A DNA stretch of 64,000 nt, taken from contig JAFFTF010000003.1 in assembly GCA_022803075.1 (NCBI GenBank), positions 197,940 through 261,939 on the forward strand, in the 5' to 3' direction. The notes below the pieces were generated by a model, which saw nothing but the letters and a program-made list of their open reading frames with translations, ran no database searches and was not told the DNA's origin. This stretch comes from Micrococcales bacterium 31B (GTDB lineage Bacteria; Actinomycetota; Actinomycetes; Actinomycetales; Dermabacteraceae). Below, one piece after another: positions 26,100-34,232 of this stretch (the stretch's first letter is position 1; each line of letters opens with the position of its first letter). The position numbers and the translations under genes were made by a program.

Positions 26100-27557
26100 T
26101 CACCGTCCCGCGCCGGGGTTGCTGGTGCCCGCGAGTCGGGGGCCCGCGAACGCCTGCACGAGGGCGGGCACGGCGCGGGGGTTGTCGACGCGGGCGCGCA
26201 GTGTGGGTTTCCACGTGGTGTCGCGAGCGAAGGTCGCCTCGGGATTAGCCGCATTGAACACGGCGCGCAGGTCTGTCGGCACACCGTTGACGAGGTTGTT
26301 CTCGGTGCGGACCTGCGTGCCGCCATACGCGCCGAGGATGCGCGCGGGGTCTATGCCCGGGGCGAGGCTGAAGGCGTTCGCCTCGGCCCACAGGTGCGAC
26401 TCCTTGCCGACCCCGAGGCTGTAGTGATAGGCGACTACCTGCTCGTTCGTGACGCGGTAGAGGTTGTTGTAGACGTCGACCTCGCCCCATCGCACGCGCG
26501 GCGCGCGCTGGCCGATGCCCTCGTAGAGATTGTGATGGAACGTCACGCGCAGGCGGCCGGGGTCGCCGCGAGTCTCGGAGTCGGTCGAGCCGATCAGGTT
26601 GGTCTTGTCGTGGTCGCGGAACGTGTTCCAGCTGATGGTGACCAGGTCGGATCCGTTGGTCACGTCGAGGGCGCCGTCGTGGCGCTGATAGGTGCTCCCG
26701 AAGTAGGTGGGCAGCGTGTCGTCGGTCATGGGGGCGTCGGTGAAGGCGTTGTGGTCGATCCAGACGTGGGTCGCGCCGTTAATCACCTGAATGCTGTCGT
26801 ATTCGCTGTTCCAGGCCCCCGTTTCGCCGTCGGTCGGGTCCCACTGGGGGAAGCAATCATAGGTGTCGGAGAGCTCGAGGTGGCGCACGATGACGTTGTC
26901 GACACCGTCGATGCGCAGGGTGGCGCCGACGAAACCCGCTCCGGGCGCGGCACCGATGATCGTCGTGTTCGCTGGCACCTTGAGAGTAATGAGCGCGGAT
27001 TGTTGCGAGGCCGCCGCGCGGCGCGCGTCTTCGAGGGGGCCGCTCGGCACGGAGTCGGTGCCCCACACGGCGGGGTCGTAGGCGGCGAGGTAGTCGGCGA
27101 GCGAGAAGCCGGCCCGCGCCGCGAGGTCATCGCACGTGAGGGGGTCGCCCGCGTCGGTGCTGTTGGCGTGGATCAGCCCGTGCACGCGCACGATCTTGGG
27201 GGCGTCGCCCGCCTCGGCAAACGCGGCGAGGAGGTCGGCTCGGGTGGAGACGTCGTAGATGTGCTGCGGCGCGGCGGCCGCGCCGCCAGTCGTGCCGCCG
27301 TCGGCGCTGGCCCAGCCGTCGCGGGGGCCGAGGGTTTGCGTGCCGGGGTTTTGCGTGCCGGGGTTTTGCGTGCCGGGGTTTTGCGTGCCGGGGGTGTCGG
27401 ACGCCGCGGGTGGCGGGGTGGGGTGCGCGGGTGCGGGAGCCGGGGCCGCGCTGAGCGCACCGATCAGCGCTACGGCACATGCCGCGAGAGAACGCCTGCG
27501 CGGCCCGGGCCTGCGCAGTTTGACGGGTTGGGTGACGGGCGTGACTGTGGTGGGCAC
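26100..27557 (-). CDS. Secreted pectate lyase, polysaccharide lyase family 1
   Basis: 485 residues. It cleaves de-esterified polygalacturonan by Ca-dependent beta-elimination outside the cell. The signal peptide covers about residues 1-45 (KLRRPGPRRRSLAACAVALIGAL). A Pro/Ala-rich linker with GTQNP repeats follows, then the parallel beta-helix. Family motifs are VWIDHNAFTDA (about 267) and RVTFHHNLYEGIGQRAPRVRWG, with the catalytic Arg near 352 and Ca-binding Asp residues in DTYDCFPQWDPTDGE. The start was set at GTG 27557, behind GAGGAGG with a 5-nt gap. The promoter carries an 18-bp palindromic LacI-type operator. The esterase fusion follows in the same operon. Confidence 0.92.
   Translation of the reverse strand: MPTTVTPVTQPVKLRRPGPRRRSLAACAVALIGALSAAPAPAPAHPTPPPAASDTPGTQNPGTQNPGTQNPGTQTLGPRDGWASADGGTTGGAAAAPQHIYDVSTRADLLAAFAEAGDAPKIVRVHGLIHANSTDAGDPLTCDDLAARAGFSLADYLAAYDPAVWGTDSVPSGPLEDARRAAASQQSALITLKVPANTTIIGAAPGAGFVGATLRIDGVDNVIVRHLELSDTYDCFPQWDPTDGETGAWNSEYDSIQVINGATHVWIDHNAFTDAPMTDDTLPTYFGSTYQRHDGALDVTNGSDLVTISWNTFRDHDKTNLIGSTDSETRGDPGRLRVTFHHNLYEGIGQRAPRVRWGEVDVYNNLYRVTNEQVVAYHYSLGVGKESHLWAEANAFSLAPGIDPARILGAYGGTQVRTENNLVNGVPTDLRAVFNAANPEATFARDTTWKPTLRARVDNPRAVPALVQAFAGPRLAGTSNPGAGR
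27331..27389. repeat. 15-bp tandem repeat encoding the GTQNP linker
   Basis: Three perfect units GGGGTTTTGCGTGCC (27345-27359, 27360-27374, 27375-27389) plus a 14-bp variant at 27331-27344. They lie in frame in the pectate lyase and encode a flexible Gly-Thr-Gln-Asn-Pro linker between signal peptide and catalytic domain. Confidence 0.88.
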
Positions 27558-27570
27558 AATGCCTCCTCGT

Positions 27571-27616
27571 TGAGAAACCGGTTTCTCATACTTGCGCATG
27601 ATGCGCTCCGGGTCAA
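27571..27616 (-). promoter_or_regulatory. Pectate lyase promoter with LacI-type palindromic operator
   Basis: Minus-strand -35 TTGACC (27611-27616), 17-bp spacer, -10 AAGTAT (27588-27593). Directly after it comes the perfect 18-bp palindrome TGAGAAACCGGTTTCTCA (27571-27588), overlapping the expected transcription start. The central CG with flanking A/T is typical of LacI-family operators, and the core AAACCGGTTT recurs at the lacI gene 7.7 kb away. Repression by a LacI-type regulator is the natural reading. Confidence 0.8.
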
Positions 27617-27764
27617 GCCCCTCCCCCATCTTCGCCGCGGCGCACTCCGCCGCCCGGCGCGGCACCGGCGCCCGTATTTGCCGTGGGCGCGCTTACTGCA
27701 ATCGACGCATCCCAAGCCCTACTATGTGACTGGACAATTGCAATCTTCTAGAGGAGATAATCGA

Positions 27765-29972
27765 GTGGCACACGAAGAGACTGCCAGCGAGTTCCCCATA
27801 GCCATGCGAGGATACGAGCGCACTCACGTCGATGCCGCAATCGAGTCGCTGAACAGCGCTCTTGCGGAGGCGCGAGCGCAGATCGTCACGCTTGACGAGC
27901 GCACCGTCACGCTATCGGCCGAGCTGGCCCGAACCCAGCAAGAACTCGGCGAATCGGAGCGCCCCACGTACACGGGACTCGGAGGCCGCCTCGAACAGCT
28001 CATGCGCATGGCCGAGGAACAGGCACTGGAACTGCTCACGCAGGCCAAGGCCGAGGCCGACCGCGTGCTCACCTCGGCACGTCATGAAGCCGACTCGCTG
28101 CGAGTCAGCGCCCACAACGACACCGCCCACGAGCGCAACAGCACCACGCACGAACTCGCCGCGCAGCGCGAAGAGGCACAACGCGAGGCCGCGGCGCTCA
28201 TCAGCGCCTCCCAAACCAAGGCCGAAGAGCTCATGGCCTCGGCCAAGCGCGCCGCCGCGCGCGAACACGAGCAGGCCGTCGCGGCCTCCGAATCGCTGAA
28301 GACGCAGGCCGCTCGCCAGTGCGACACCCTCGCGGCCCAGACGGAACGCGAGGCAGAAGAAATCCTCTCCGCCGCCCGCCGCGCCGCCGCCCAGATCGAG
28401 GCTGACACCGACCGCGACTCCAAGGAGGGCATCGCGGTCGCCCAGTTCGAAGCGGCCCAGAAACTGGACCAGGCCAAGGAGGAGGCCGCGAGACTGCTCG
28501 ACGAGGCGTCCGTCGAGGCCAAGCGCCTCGTGAGCGATGCCGAAGACACCGCCCGCGAACTGCGCCGAGCCAGCGAAACCGAAGCGCAGAACCTCGTGCA
28601 GACCTCGCGTCAGCAGGCCGAGCAGATGGTCAGCACCGCACGGCAGGAGGCCGAGCGACTGCGTTCGGCCGCGCGCGAGCACCGCGAGACCTCGATCTTG
28701 GAGATGGCTACACGTAAGGAGAACAGCGAGCGGACCGCGCTCGAGTTCCACGAAGAAACGGTGGCCAAGAGCAAGGGGCTGCTCGAAGAGAGCATGCAGC
28801 GCGCTCGCAAGGCCGAAATTGCCGCACACCAGGCCCAGGAACGCGCCGAGGCACTCAAGGTCGATTCGACCCGCGAGGCCAACTCGCTGCTCGCCCAGAG
28901 CCGCCGCGTGAGCGAAGACATCGTTAACGAAGCGCGTCGCCAGGCCCAAGAAATCACCAACATGGCGAGCGCCGAGGCCGAGCGTCACCGCACGACTGCG
29001 CGCCGCCAGGTCGATGCGCTCGAACGCCAACGCACCGCGATCGCCGATCACCTCGTGCAGTTGCGCGCCCTGCTCAACGGCGAAACCACGACGCACCCGC
29101 ACCAGATCATCGAGCGCGCCAATCAGCTGGAGGCCGAAGCCCGCCGCCGCAGCGGTCAGGGTCGCATCAACACGAACCCGCTCGCGGCCGTGAATCCGCA
29201 GACCCCGCGCGCCACCCAGCCAGCCTCGGCCCCGCAGGCGTCAACCGCACCGCTCGCGACGTCGTCGCCCGCCCCCGGCGGCGCCTCCGCGCGCGTCGGG
29301 TTGCGCCAAACCTCGCAACCGGGCCAGCCAGACTCCGGCCCGCTGCACACTGCAGGTCGCGACGTGCCCTCAGCTTCGGGTGCAAGCGGCACCGCCCGCC
29401 GCGCCGCCGACCCCAACGCGCCGCGTCGCGAGGCGACCGCCTCCGTTCCCCCGCGGGTACACGCCGAGGCGGACGCCCTCAACGCCGAGGTCGAGTCGCG
29501 CCACGCGCAGCAAATCGAAAAGCAGCGCGCCGAACAGGCCGCCCAGCGCGAGCGGCTCGAACGCGAGCGCGCCGAGCAGGAGCGACTCAACGCCTCCGCC
29601 CAGCAGAGCGAGGCACAGGACGCTCGCGAGCGCGAGGTGCGCGCGGCCCAGCAGCGCGCGCACTTGCAGGCGCTGCAGGCACAGGAGTTCGAAGCCGAGC
29701 AGCGCGCGCTCGCGGCCTCACGCGAAGCCGCGCAGCGGGCCGAAGCCGCTGCTCTGAGCGACCAGGGCAGAGGCGACAACGCGGGTGCGGACAAGCAGGG
29801 CGGCGCACCGAGCGGGGCCGCCGGGTCCAACTCCGGGACGGCCCTCAAGCCGGAGCAGGCTTCGCGGCCCGCCGAGCCGCAGGTGACCAAGCCCGGGTTG
29901 CGGGGCGCGTTCGCGCACGGCACCGTGCCGCACCCGCCGCAGCAGAACAAGCCGCCGCAAAACAAGCAGTAG
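27765..29972 (+). CDS. DivIVA-like coiled-coil protein (Scy/FilP-type candidate)
   Basis: 735 residues. The N-terminus FPIAMRGYERTHVDAAIESL (residues 10-29) resembles the DivIVA membrane-targeting domain. It is followed by about 400 residues of nearly unbroken coiled coil with recurring AExxLxxARxEA patterns. Next comes a Pro/Ala/Ser-rich linker (about 465-560), a second very charged Glu/Arg/Gln coiled segment (about 565-660) and a disordered C-terminus. Such proteins organise polar growth and the cell-wall machinery in actinobacteria. The start was set at GTG 27765 with GAGGAG upstream; the frame stays open far to the left only because it is antisense to the pectate lyase. A terminator follows. 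Assignment is by architecture, not by a search. Confidence 0.75.
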   Translation: MAHEETASEFPIAMRGYERTHVDAAIESLNSALAEARAQIVTLDERTVTLSAELARTQQELGESERPTYTGLGGRLEQLMRMAEEQALELLTQAKAEADRVLTSARHEADSLRVSAHNDTAHERNSTTHELAAQREEAQREAAALISASQTKAEELMASAKRAAAREHEQAVAASESLKTQAARQCDTLAAQTEREAEEILSAARRAAAQIEADTDRDSKEGIAVAQFEAAQKLDQAKEEAARLLDEASVEAKRLVSDAEDTARELRRASETEAQNLVQTSRQQAEQMVSTARQEAERLRSAAREHRETSILEMATRKENSERTALEFHEETVAKSKGLLEESMQRARKAEIAAHQAQERAEALKVDSTREANSLLAQSRRVSEDIVNEARRQAQEITNMASAEAERHRTTARRQVDALERQRTAIADHLVQLRALLNGETTTHPHQIIERANQLEAEARRRSGQGRINTNPLAAVNPQTPRATQPASAPQASTAPLATSSPAPGGASARVGLRQTSQPGQPDSGPLHTAGRDVPSASGASGTARRAADPNAPRREATASVPPRVHAEADALNAEVESRHAQQIEKQRAEQAAQRERLERERAEQERLNASAQQSEAQDAREREVRAAQQRAHLQALQAQEFEAEQRALAASREAAQRAEAAALSDQGRGDNAGADKQGGAPSGAAGSNSGTALKPEQASRPAEPQVTKPGLRGAFAHGTVPHPPQQNKPPQNKQ

Positions 29973-29980
29973 GCAGTAAT

Positions 29981-30023
29981 AATCGCCCCCGGGAGTCCAG
30001 CCGGACTCGCGAGGGCGATTTTC
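29981..30023. terminator. Bidirectional terminator after the coiled-coil gene
   Basis: AATCGCCC (29981-29988) pairs with GGGCGATT (30013-30020), with an inner GAGTCC/GGACTC stem, followed by TTCT. It lies between two convergent genes. Confidence 0.82.
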
Positions 30024-30047
30024 TGTGCCGACCGGGTGACCGGCGGC

Positions 30048-31067
30048 CTACCCTGCCAGCCCGCCCGCCGGAGCGTCCGCCCCACCCGACGCAAACGACG
30101 CGCCGTACCCGCGCCTTGGATCGTGGACGGCCACCGCGAGGGTCGTGTCGGACTGCCCGTAGTACGCGAACCACAGACCCTTAAAGAACACGAGCCCCTC
30201 GACAAACGTCACGTTTGACACGAGGCCGTGCGTGTCCTCGAAGGTCTGCGGGCGCAGCCACGGGTCCTGCAGCCGCGCGAGCACCGTCGTGGGATTATCC
30301 GGGTCGATGGCGATCTGCCCGCAGCGGTAGTCCACGTCCACGCGGTCCGGCCGCACCGAACGCGTCGCTCCGTTGGTGAGCATGACCAGCAGCCCCGTGT
30401 CGGTCACCACGGGTGAGGTGCCGATCTCGACGAGGTCCTCGTCGAACGAGCCCGGAGTGGGCGCATACATGGGCTGATCGTCGGGGGTGCCCGGGGTCCA
30501 ATGAATGAGGTCATCGCTGGTCGCCCAGTAGATATTGCCCTCGCCGAAGTACATCCACCACCGGCCCTGAATCTGCCGCGGCACGATCACCCCCGCCTTC
30601 GACCAGTTGTGACCGCGAGGGTCGATGGTCTTGAAGGTGTCGAAATCCTGAAACAGCGGCCCATGCTTGGTCCAGGTGCGCAGGTCGGTGGAGGTCGCGA
30701 GGCACAACTGCGCCACGCGGCGATCCCAGCCCGTATAGGTGAGGTAATAGGTGCCGTCGATGTAGGCGATGCGCGGGTCCTCGCAGCCGAAGCGTTCGTA
30801 ATCATGCTCGGGAGACATGATCGGGGCGTCCTCGCGAGTGAACGTGTACCCGTCATCGCTGAACGCGATGCCGATGTGCGAGACGATGTCCTCGGCGTGG
30901 GCGCGATACAGCAGCACCACCTGGTCGTCGACCACGAGGGCCGCCGGGTTGTAGAGGTTCGCCGACTCCCATGAATCGCCCCGCGGGCGCAGGATCGGAT
31001 TGTTGTCGTAGGGCTCGAATGGGCCCAGCGGAAAGCGAGCATTCTCGAACAGTGACGTCGTGGCCAC
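30048..31067 (-). CDS. Glycoside hydrolase family 130 enzyme (mannoside phosphorylase or mannosidase type)
   Basis: 339-residue five-bladed beta-propeller enzyme without a signal peptide, so it acts on imported oligosaccharide. GH130 landmarks are NPILRPRG near the N-terminus, ESANLYNPAAL, and FGCEDPRIAYIDGTYYLTYTGW, in which Asp97 is the expected general acid. Characterised members are mainly beta-mannoside phosphorylases or mannosidases; which reaction this one performs cannot be read from the sequence by eye. GTG start at 31067 has a GAAGGAG site. It is the last gene of the operon lacI - binding protein - two permeases - GH130, which suggests it processes the transported sugar. Confidence 0.82.
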   Translation of the reverse strand: MATTSLFENARFPLGPFEPYDNNPILRPRGDSWESANLYNPAALVVDDQVVLLYRAHAEDIVSHIGIAFSDDGYTFTREDAPIMSPEHDYERFGCEDPRIAYIDGTYYLTYTGWDRRVAQLCLATSTDLRTWTKHGPLFQDFDTFKTIDPRGHNWSKAGVIVPRQIQGRWWMYFGEGNIYWATSDDLIHWTPGTPDDQPMYAPTPGSFDEDLVEIGTSPVVTDTGLLVMLTNGATRSVRPDRVDVDYRCGQIAIDPDNPTTVLARLQDPWLRPQTFEDTHGLVSNVTFVEGLVFFKGLWFAYYGQSDTTLAVAVHDPRRGYGASFASGGADAPAGGLAG

Positions 31068-31121
31068 GGGTCTCCTTCGGTAGGGGGCTTGCAGGTGCAG
31101 TGGGGGTTTCCACGAAGCCGA

Positions 31122-31964
31122 TCAGCCTTTGACGCCCGCGCCCAGGTCGGAGGCACGAAAGAACCTCTGAAAAACACAGAACAGCACGACCACGGGGAAC
31201 GCGAGGGCCGCGGCTCCCGCCAGGATGGCGCCGTTGGGGTTAGCGACCGATTTGCTGACGTTAGAAATATAGTTCGCAAGGGCCACTGCCAACGGTTGCA
31301 TCGTGGCGTCCTTGGTAATCAAGAAGGGCCACAAGAATTCGTTCCACGGCCCGATAAAGGTGATGAGCACGACCGTGGCAGTGGCGGGACGCACGAGCGG
31401 CAGCGCAATCGACCAGAGAATGCGGAACTCGCTGGCCCCGTCGATGCGGGCGGCCTCGAACAGCGATTCGGGCAGGCTCACGAAGAACTGCCTGAACACG
31501 AAGATGGCCGTGGTGTTAATGAAGAACGGCAGAATCATGCCGAGGTAGCTGTCGCCGAGCCCGTACGTGCGCGCGACCTGCACGTACAGCGGGATCATGA
31601 GCAGCTGGAACGGGATCATCTGCACGCCCACCATGATCGCGTGCAGCACCCCGCGGCCACGCCACGAGAGTCGCGCGAGCGCGTAACCGGTGACGACGCC
31701 GAAAGTGAGGGTGCCGAGCAGTACCCCGCCCGTGAACACGAGCGAGTTCAGCAGGGAGTGCACCACGTCGATGCGCGAATTAATCTCCGCGAAGTTGTGC
31801 GTGGTCCACCCTCCCGTGGGCAGCAGGCTCGACGGGCTCGAGGTGGGCTCCTCCTGGAACGCCCCGACCACCATGAACCAGAAGGGGAACACGAACCCGA
31901 GGCCCGCGATAGCGAGCAGCGAGTACACGAAGGCGCGGCTGCGGGCACCGTGACGACGCATCAT
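31122..31964 (-). CDS. Carbohydrate ABC transporter permease (MalG type)
   Basis: 280 residues with six predicted membrane helices and the binding-protein-dependent permease EAA loop (EAARIDGASEFRILWSIALPLVRP), which contacts the ATPase. It pairs with the MalF-type permease just upstream, with which it shares a 4-bp ATGA overlap. Together they form the membrane channel for an oligosaccharide bound by the lipoprotein encoded at 32882-34180. No ATPase gene is in the operon, so a shared MsiK-type ATPase encoded elsewhere is likely. Confidence 0.92.
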   Translation of the reverse strand: MMRRHGARSRAFVYSLLAIAGLGFVFPFWFMVVGAFQEEPTSSPSSLLPTGGWTTHNFAEINSRIDVVHSLLNSLVFTGGVLLGTLTFGVVTGYALARLSWRGRGVLHAIMVGVQMIPFQLLMIPLYVQVARTYGLGDSYLGMILPFFINTTAIFVFRQFFVSLPESLFEAARIDGASEFRILWSIALPLVRPATATVVLITFIGPWNEFLWPFLITKDATMQPLAVALANYISNVSKSVANPNGAILAGAAALAFPVVVLFCVFQRFFRASDLGAGVKG

Positions 31965-32878
31965 GACTCCCTCCCTACGCGACTCGCCGCGAGCGACAGG
32001 ACTCCGACGATGATCACGAGCATCACGCCGATCGCAGACGCGACGTCTGGGTTGGTCTGCTGGATTCCCTTTTGATAAATGAGCAGGACGGGCGAGAGCG
32101 ACGCCCCGTCCGGCCCGCCGCCATTGGTGAGCAGATAGGGCTCGGTGAACAGGTTGGCTCCCGTGATGATCGCGAGGATCAAGACGAGCACGGTCGCCGA
32201 GCGCACGCCGGGAACGGTGATGTGCCGAAACCGTTGCAGGGCTCCCGCCCCGTCGGTCTCGGCGGATTCGTGCAGTTCACGGGGTATGTTTTGCAGTGCG
32301 GCGAGGTAGAGCAAAATATAGAAACCCAGCTGCTTCCAGGTCACGTAGAGGGCGATCGAGGGCATGGCGAGCGCCCCGTTCACGAGCCACGAGGGTGACG
32401 GCGCGAGGGGCCCCAGCATGACGTTGACGAGGCCGTCCTCCGAGAACAGCAGCATCCACACGCCGATCAGCGACACGCTTGCGGTCACGTAGGGAATGTA
32501 GAACGCCACCCGAAACAGGGTCGCCCAGCGCACGATCGCGTTGAGCAGCGACGCGAGCGTGAGGGCCAGCACTGCGGTGAGGGGCACATTGATGATCAGA
32601 AAAATGCCGATGTTCACGAACGACTGGCGCACCTGCGGGTCCGCCAGCGCGGTCGCGTAATTCTTCATCCCCACGAAGGGGTGCGGCACGGTGACGTGCG
32701 GCGCCGTGAAGATGAAGTCGTGAAACGAGATCCACACGGCATACCCCAGGGGGTATGCCAGGATCAACGCTAGGAACACCGCGTACGGCAGCGACAGGGC
32801 GAGGCCGAGGGGGTGCGGGCCGAAGATGCGCCGCCAGAGCGGCCCGCGGGTCGGCCTGGCCCGCTTGAGGGCGTCCAC
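31961..32878 (-). CDS. Carbohydrate ABC transporter permease (MalF type)
   Basis: 305 residues with a cytoplasmic basic N-terminus, six membrane helices and an EAA loop (ELHESAETDGAGALQRFRHITVPGV). It is the partner of the MalG-type protein whose start overlaps its stop. GTG start at 32878 lies 3 bp after the binding-protein stop, so translation is coupled. The sugar is unknown; the presence of GH130 suggests a manno-oligosaccharide or a similar beta-linked glycan fragment. Confidence 0.92.
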   Translation of the reverse strand: MDALKRARPTRGPLWRRIFGPHPLGLALSLPYAVFLALILAYPLGYAVWISFHDFIFTAPHVTVPHPFVGMKNYATALADPQVRQSFVNIGIFLIINVPLTAVLALTLASLLNAIVRWATLFRVAFYIPYVTASVSLIGVWMLLFSEDGLVNVMLGPLAPSPSWLVNGALAMPSIALYVTWKQLGFYILLYLAALQNIPRELHESAETDGAGALQRFRHITVPGVRSATVLVLILAIITGANLFTEPYLLTNGGGPDGASLSPVLLIYQKGIQQTNPDVASAIGVMLVIIVGVLSLAASRVGRES

Positions 32879-32881
32879 GTG

Positions 32882-34180
32882 TTAGCCCGCTACGAGGGTG
32901 TCGATGCTGGCAGCGGCCTCGGTGAGAGCGGTCTTGACGTCCTGCTTCGCGAAGATGACCGACGACGAGTAGGCGTCTCGCAGCTTCTGCCAGACCTCGA
33001 TCGAGTTGGGCACGTTCGGCACGTCGGCCGTGCGGGCGGCCTGGCTCGCGAACGCCTGGTAGGCGGGGTTGGCCGCGAAATAGTCGGGGTAGGCGGACGC
33101 CAGGTCGGCCCGTATCGGCATCTGCCCGGTGGCCTCGAGCAGGGCTCCGTCCTGCTCCTTGGACGACGCAAACTTGAGGAACTCCCACGCCGTTCCCTGG
33201 TTTTTGGAGGTGGTGAACATCGAAACGTTCTTGGAGTCGGCGAAGGTAGTGATCTGGTCGGCGGCCTTGCCGTCCTGCGTGGGCACGGGCATGAAGCCGA
33301 CGTTGACCTTGCCCTTGTAGGAGGCAATGGCCCACGGACCGGCCAACTGCATGGCGGTCTTCTTCGTGGCCATCGCGTCGTCCGTGGAGCCCTCCTTGGG
33401 GGCGAGCCCCTTGGCGTACATGCTGGCCCAGAACTCGGCGACGGCTACTCCCTGGTCCGACGCGAACGTGGATTTTCCGTCGACCACGAGGGCCGTGCCC
33501 TGGGTTTGCGCGAGGTAGAGGGGGTAGAAATCGAACCAGCACTGAAAGAACTCGCTCGTCGGCGAGGGCCAGATCGCCGACTTGGAGGCCCCGCTCGAGA
33601 CAATTTTCTCGCTTGCAGCGAGGAACTTTTCATAGGTGTCCATGCCGGGGTTTTCGGGGTCGAGCCCGGCCGCGGTGAAGACGTCCTTGTTGTACATCAC
33701 CATCACCGGGTTCGACTTCCAGGGCAGGAGGTAGAACTTGCCCTCGGCGTCGGCGTACCCGGCGGCGGCCTCTGCCCCCGAGCGCGATTCGATGTATTGC
33801 TTGCCATCGGGGAACGTGGTGAGGTCGATCAGGCCGCCCTGACGGGCCCAGTCGGGTGCGGCCGCGGTCGAAATATTAAAGACGAGGTCGGGGGCGGTGC
33901 CTGCCGTGATGGCCGCGGTGATGGCCTCTTCGCTGCTCTTTCCCGCGGGGATCTCCTGGGCCGTGACCACCTGATCGGGGTTCGCCGCGTTCCAGGCCTC
34001 GACCACGGCCTTGCCCCAGGCGACCTCCTGCTCGTTGTTGGAGAGCCACACCTTGATGGGCCCCTTAGCCGTCTGGGCGGCGGCGTTCGTGGCGGCAGAG
34101 TCGTCGCCGCAGGCGGTCGTGAGGGCGGCGAACGGTACCGCGAGGGCCGTGAGGCCGAGGGTGCGTCGTGACATGCGCAT
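32882..34180 (-). CDS. Extracellular sugar-binding lipoprotein of an ABC transporter
   Basis: 432 residues. The signal peptide has the lipobox LTTAC with the lipidated Cys24. The mature part has the two-lobed solute-binding fold of cluster-1 carbohydrate transporters, with segments such as KGPIKVWLSNNEQEVAWGK at the start and NVSMFTTSKNQGTAWEFLKF later. It captures the oligosaccharide outside the membrane and delivers it to the two permeases downstream. Start ATG 34180 has AGGAG 8 bp upstream; a GTG at 34189 would place the start inside the ribosome-binding site spacing. A small AACAC/GTGTT dyad (34185-34200) surrounds that site. Confidence 0.93.
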   Translation of the reverse strand: MRMSRRTLGLTALAVPFAALTTACGDDSAATNAAAQTAKGPIKVWLSNNEQEVAWGKAVVEAWNAANPDQVVTAQEIPAGKSSEEAITAAITAGTAPDLVFNISTAAAPDWARQGGLIDLTTFPDGKQYIESRSGAEAAAGYADAEGKFYLLPWKSNPVMVMYNKDVFTAAGLDPENPGMDTYEKFLAASEKIVSSGASKSAIWPSPTSEFFQCWFDFYPLYLAQTQGTALVVDGKSTFASDQGVAVAEFWASMYAKGLAPKEGSTDDAMATKKTAMQLAGPWAIASYKGKVNVGFMPVPTQDGKAADQITTFADSKNVSMFTTSKNQGTAWEFLKFASSKEQDGALLEATGQMPIRADLASAYPDYFAANPAYQAFASQAARTADVPNVPNSIEVWQKLRDAYSSSVIFAKQDVKTALTEAAASIDTLVAG

Positions 34181-34232
34181 GATAAACACTCCTATGTGTT
34201 GTGGGGGTAGTGCGGTTCCGCGCGGCGGCGGG

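Noticed and set aside
27331-27389. Short regular repeats considered as a CRISPR-like array
   Set aside because: The units are contiguous 15-mers without spacers and are in frame inside the pectate lyase linker.
26394-27764. Possible 457-residue N-terminal extension of the coiled-coil protein
   Set aside because: It is antisense to the pectate lyase and its operator. A GTG at 27765 with a good GAGGAG site and a DivIVA-like N-terminus is the natural start.
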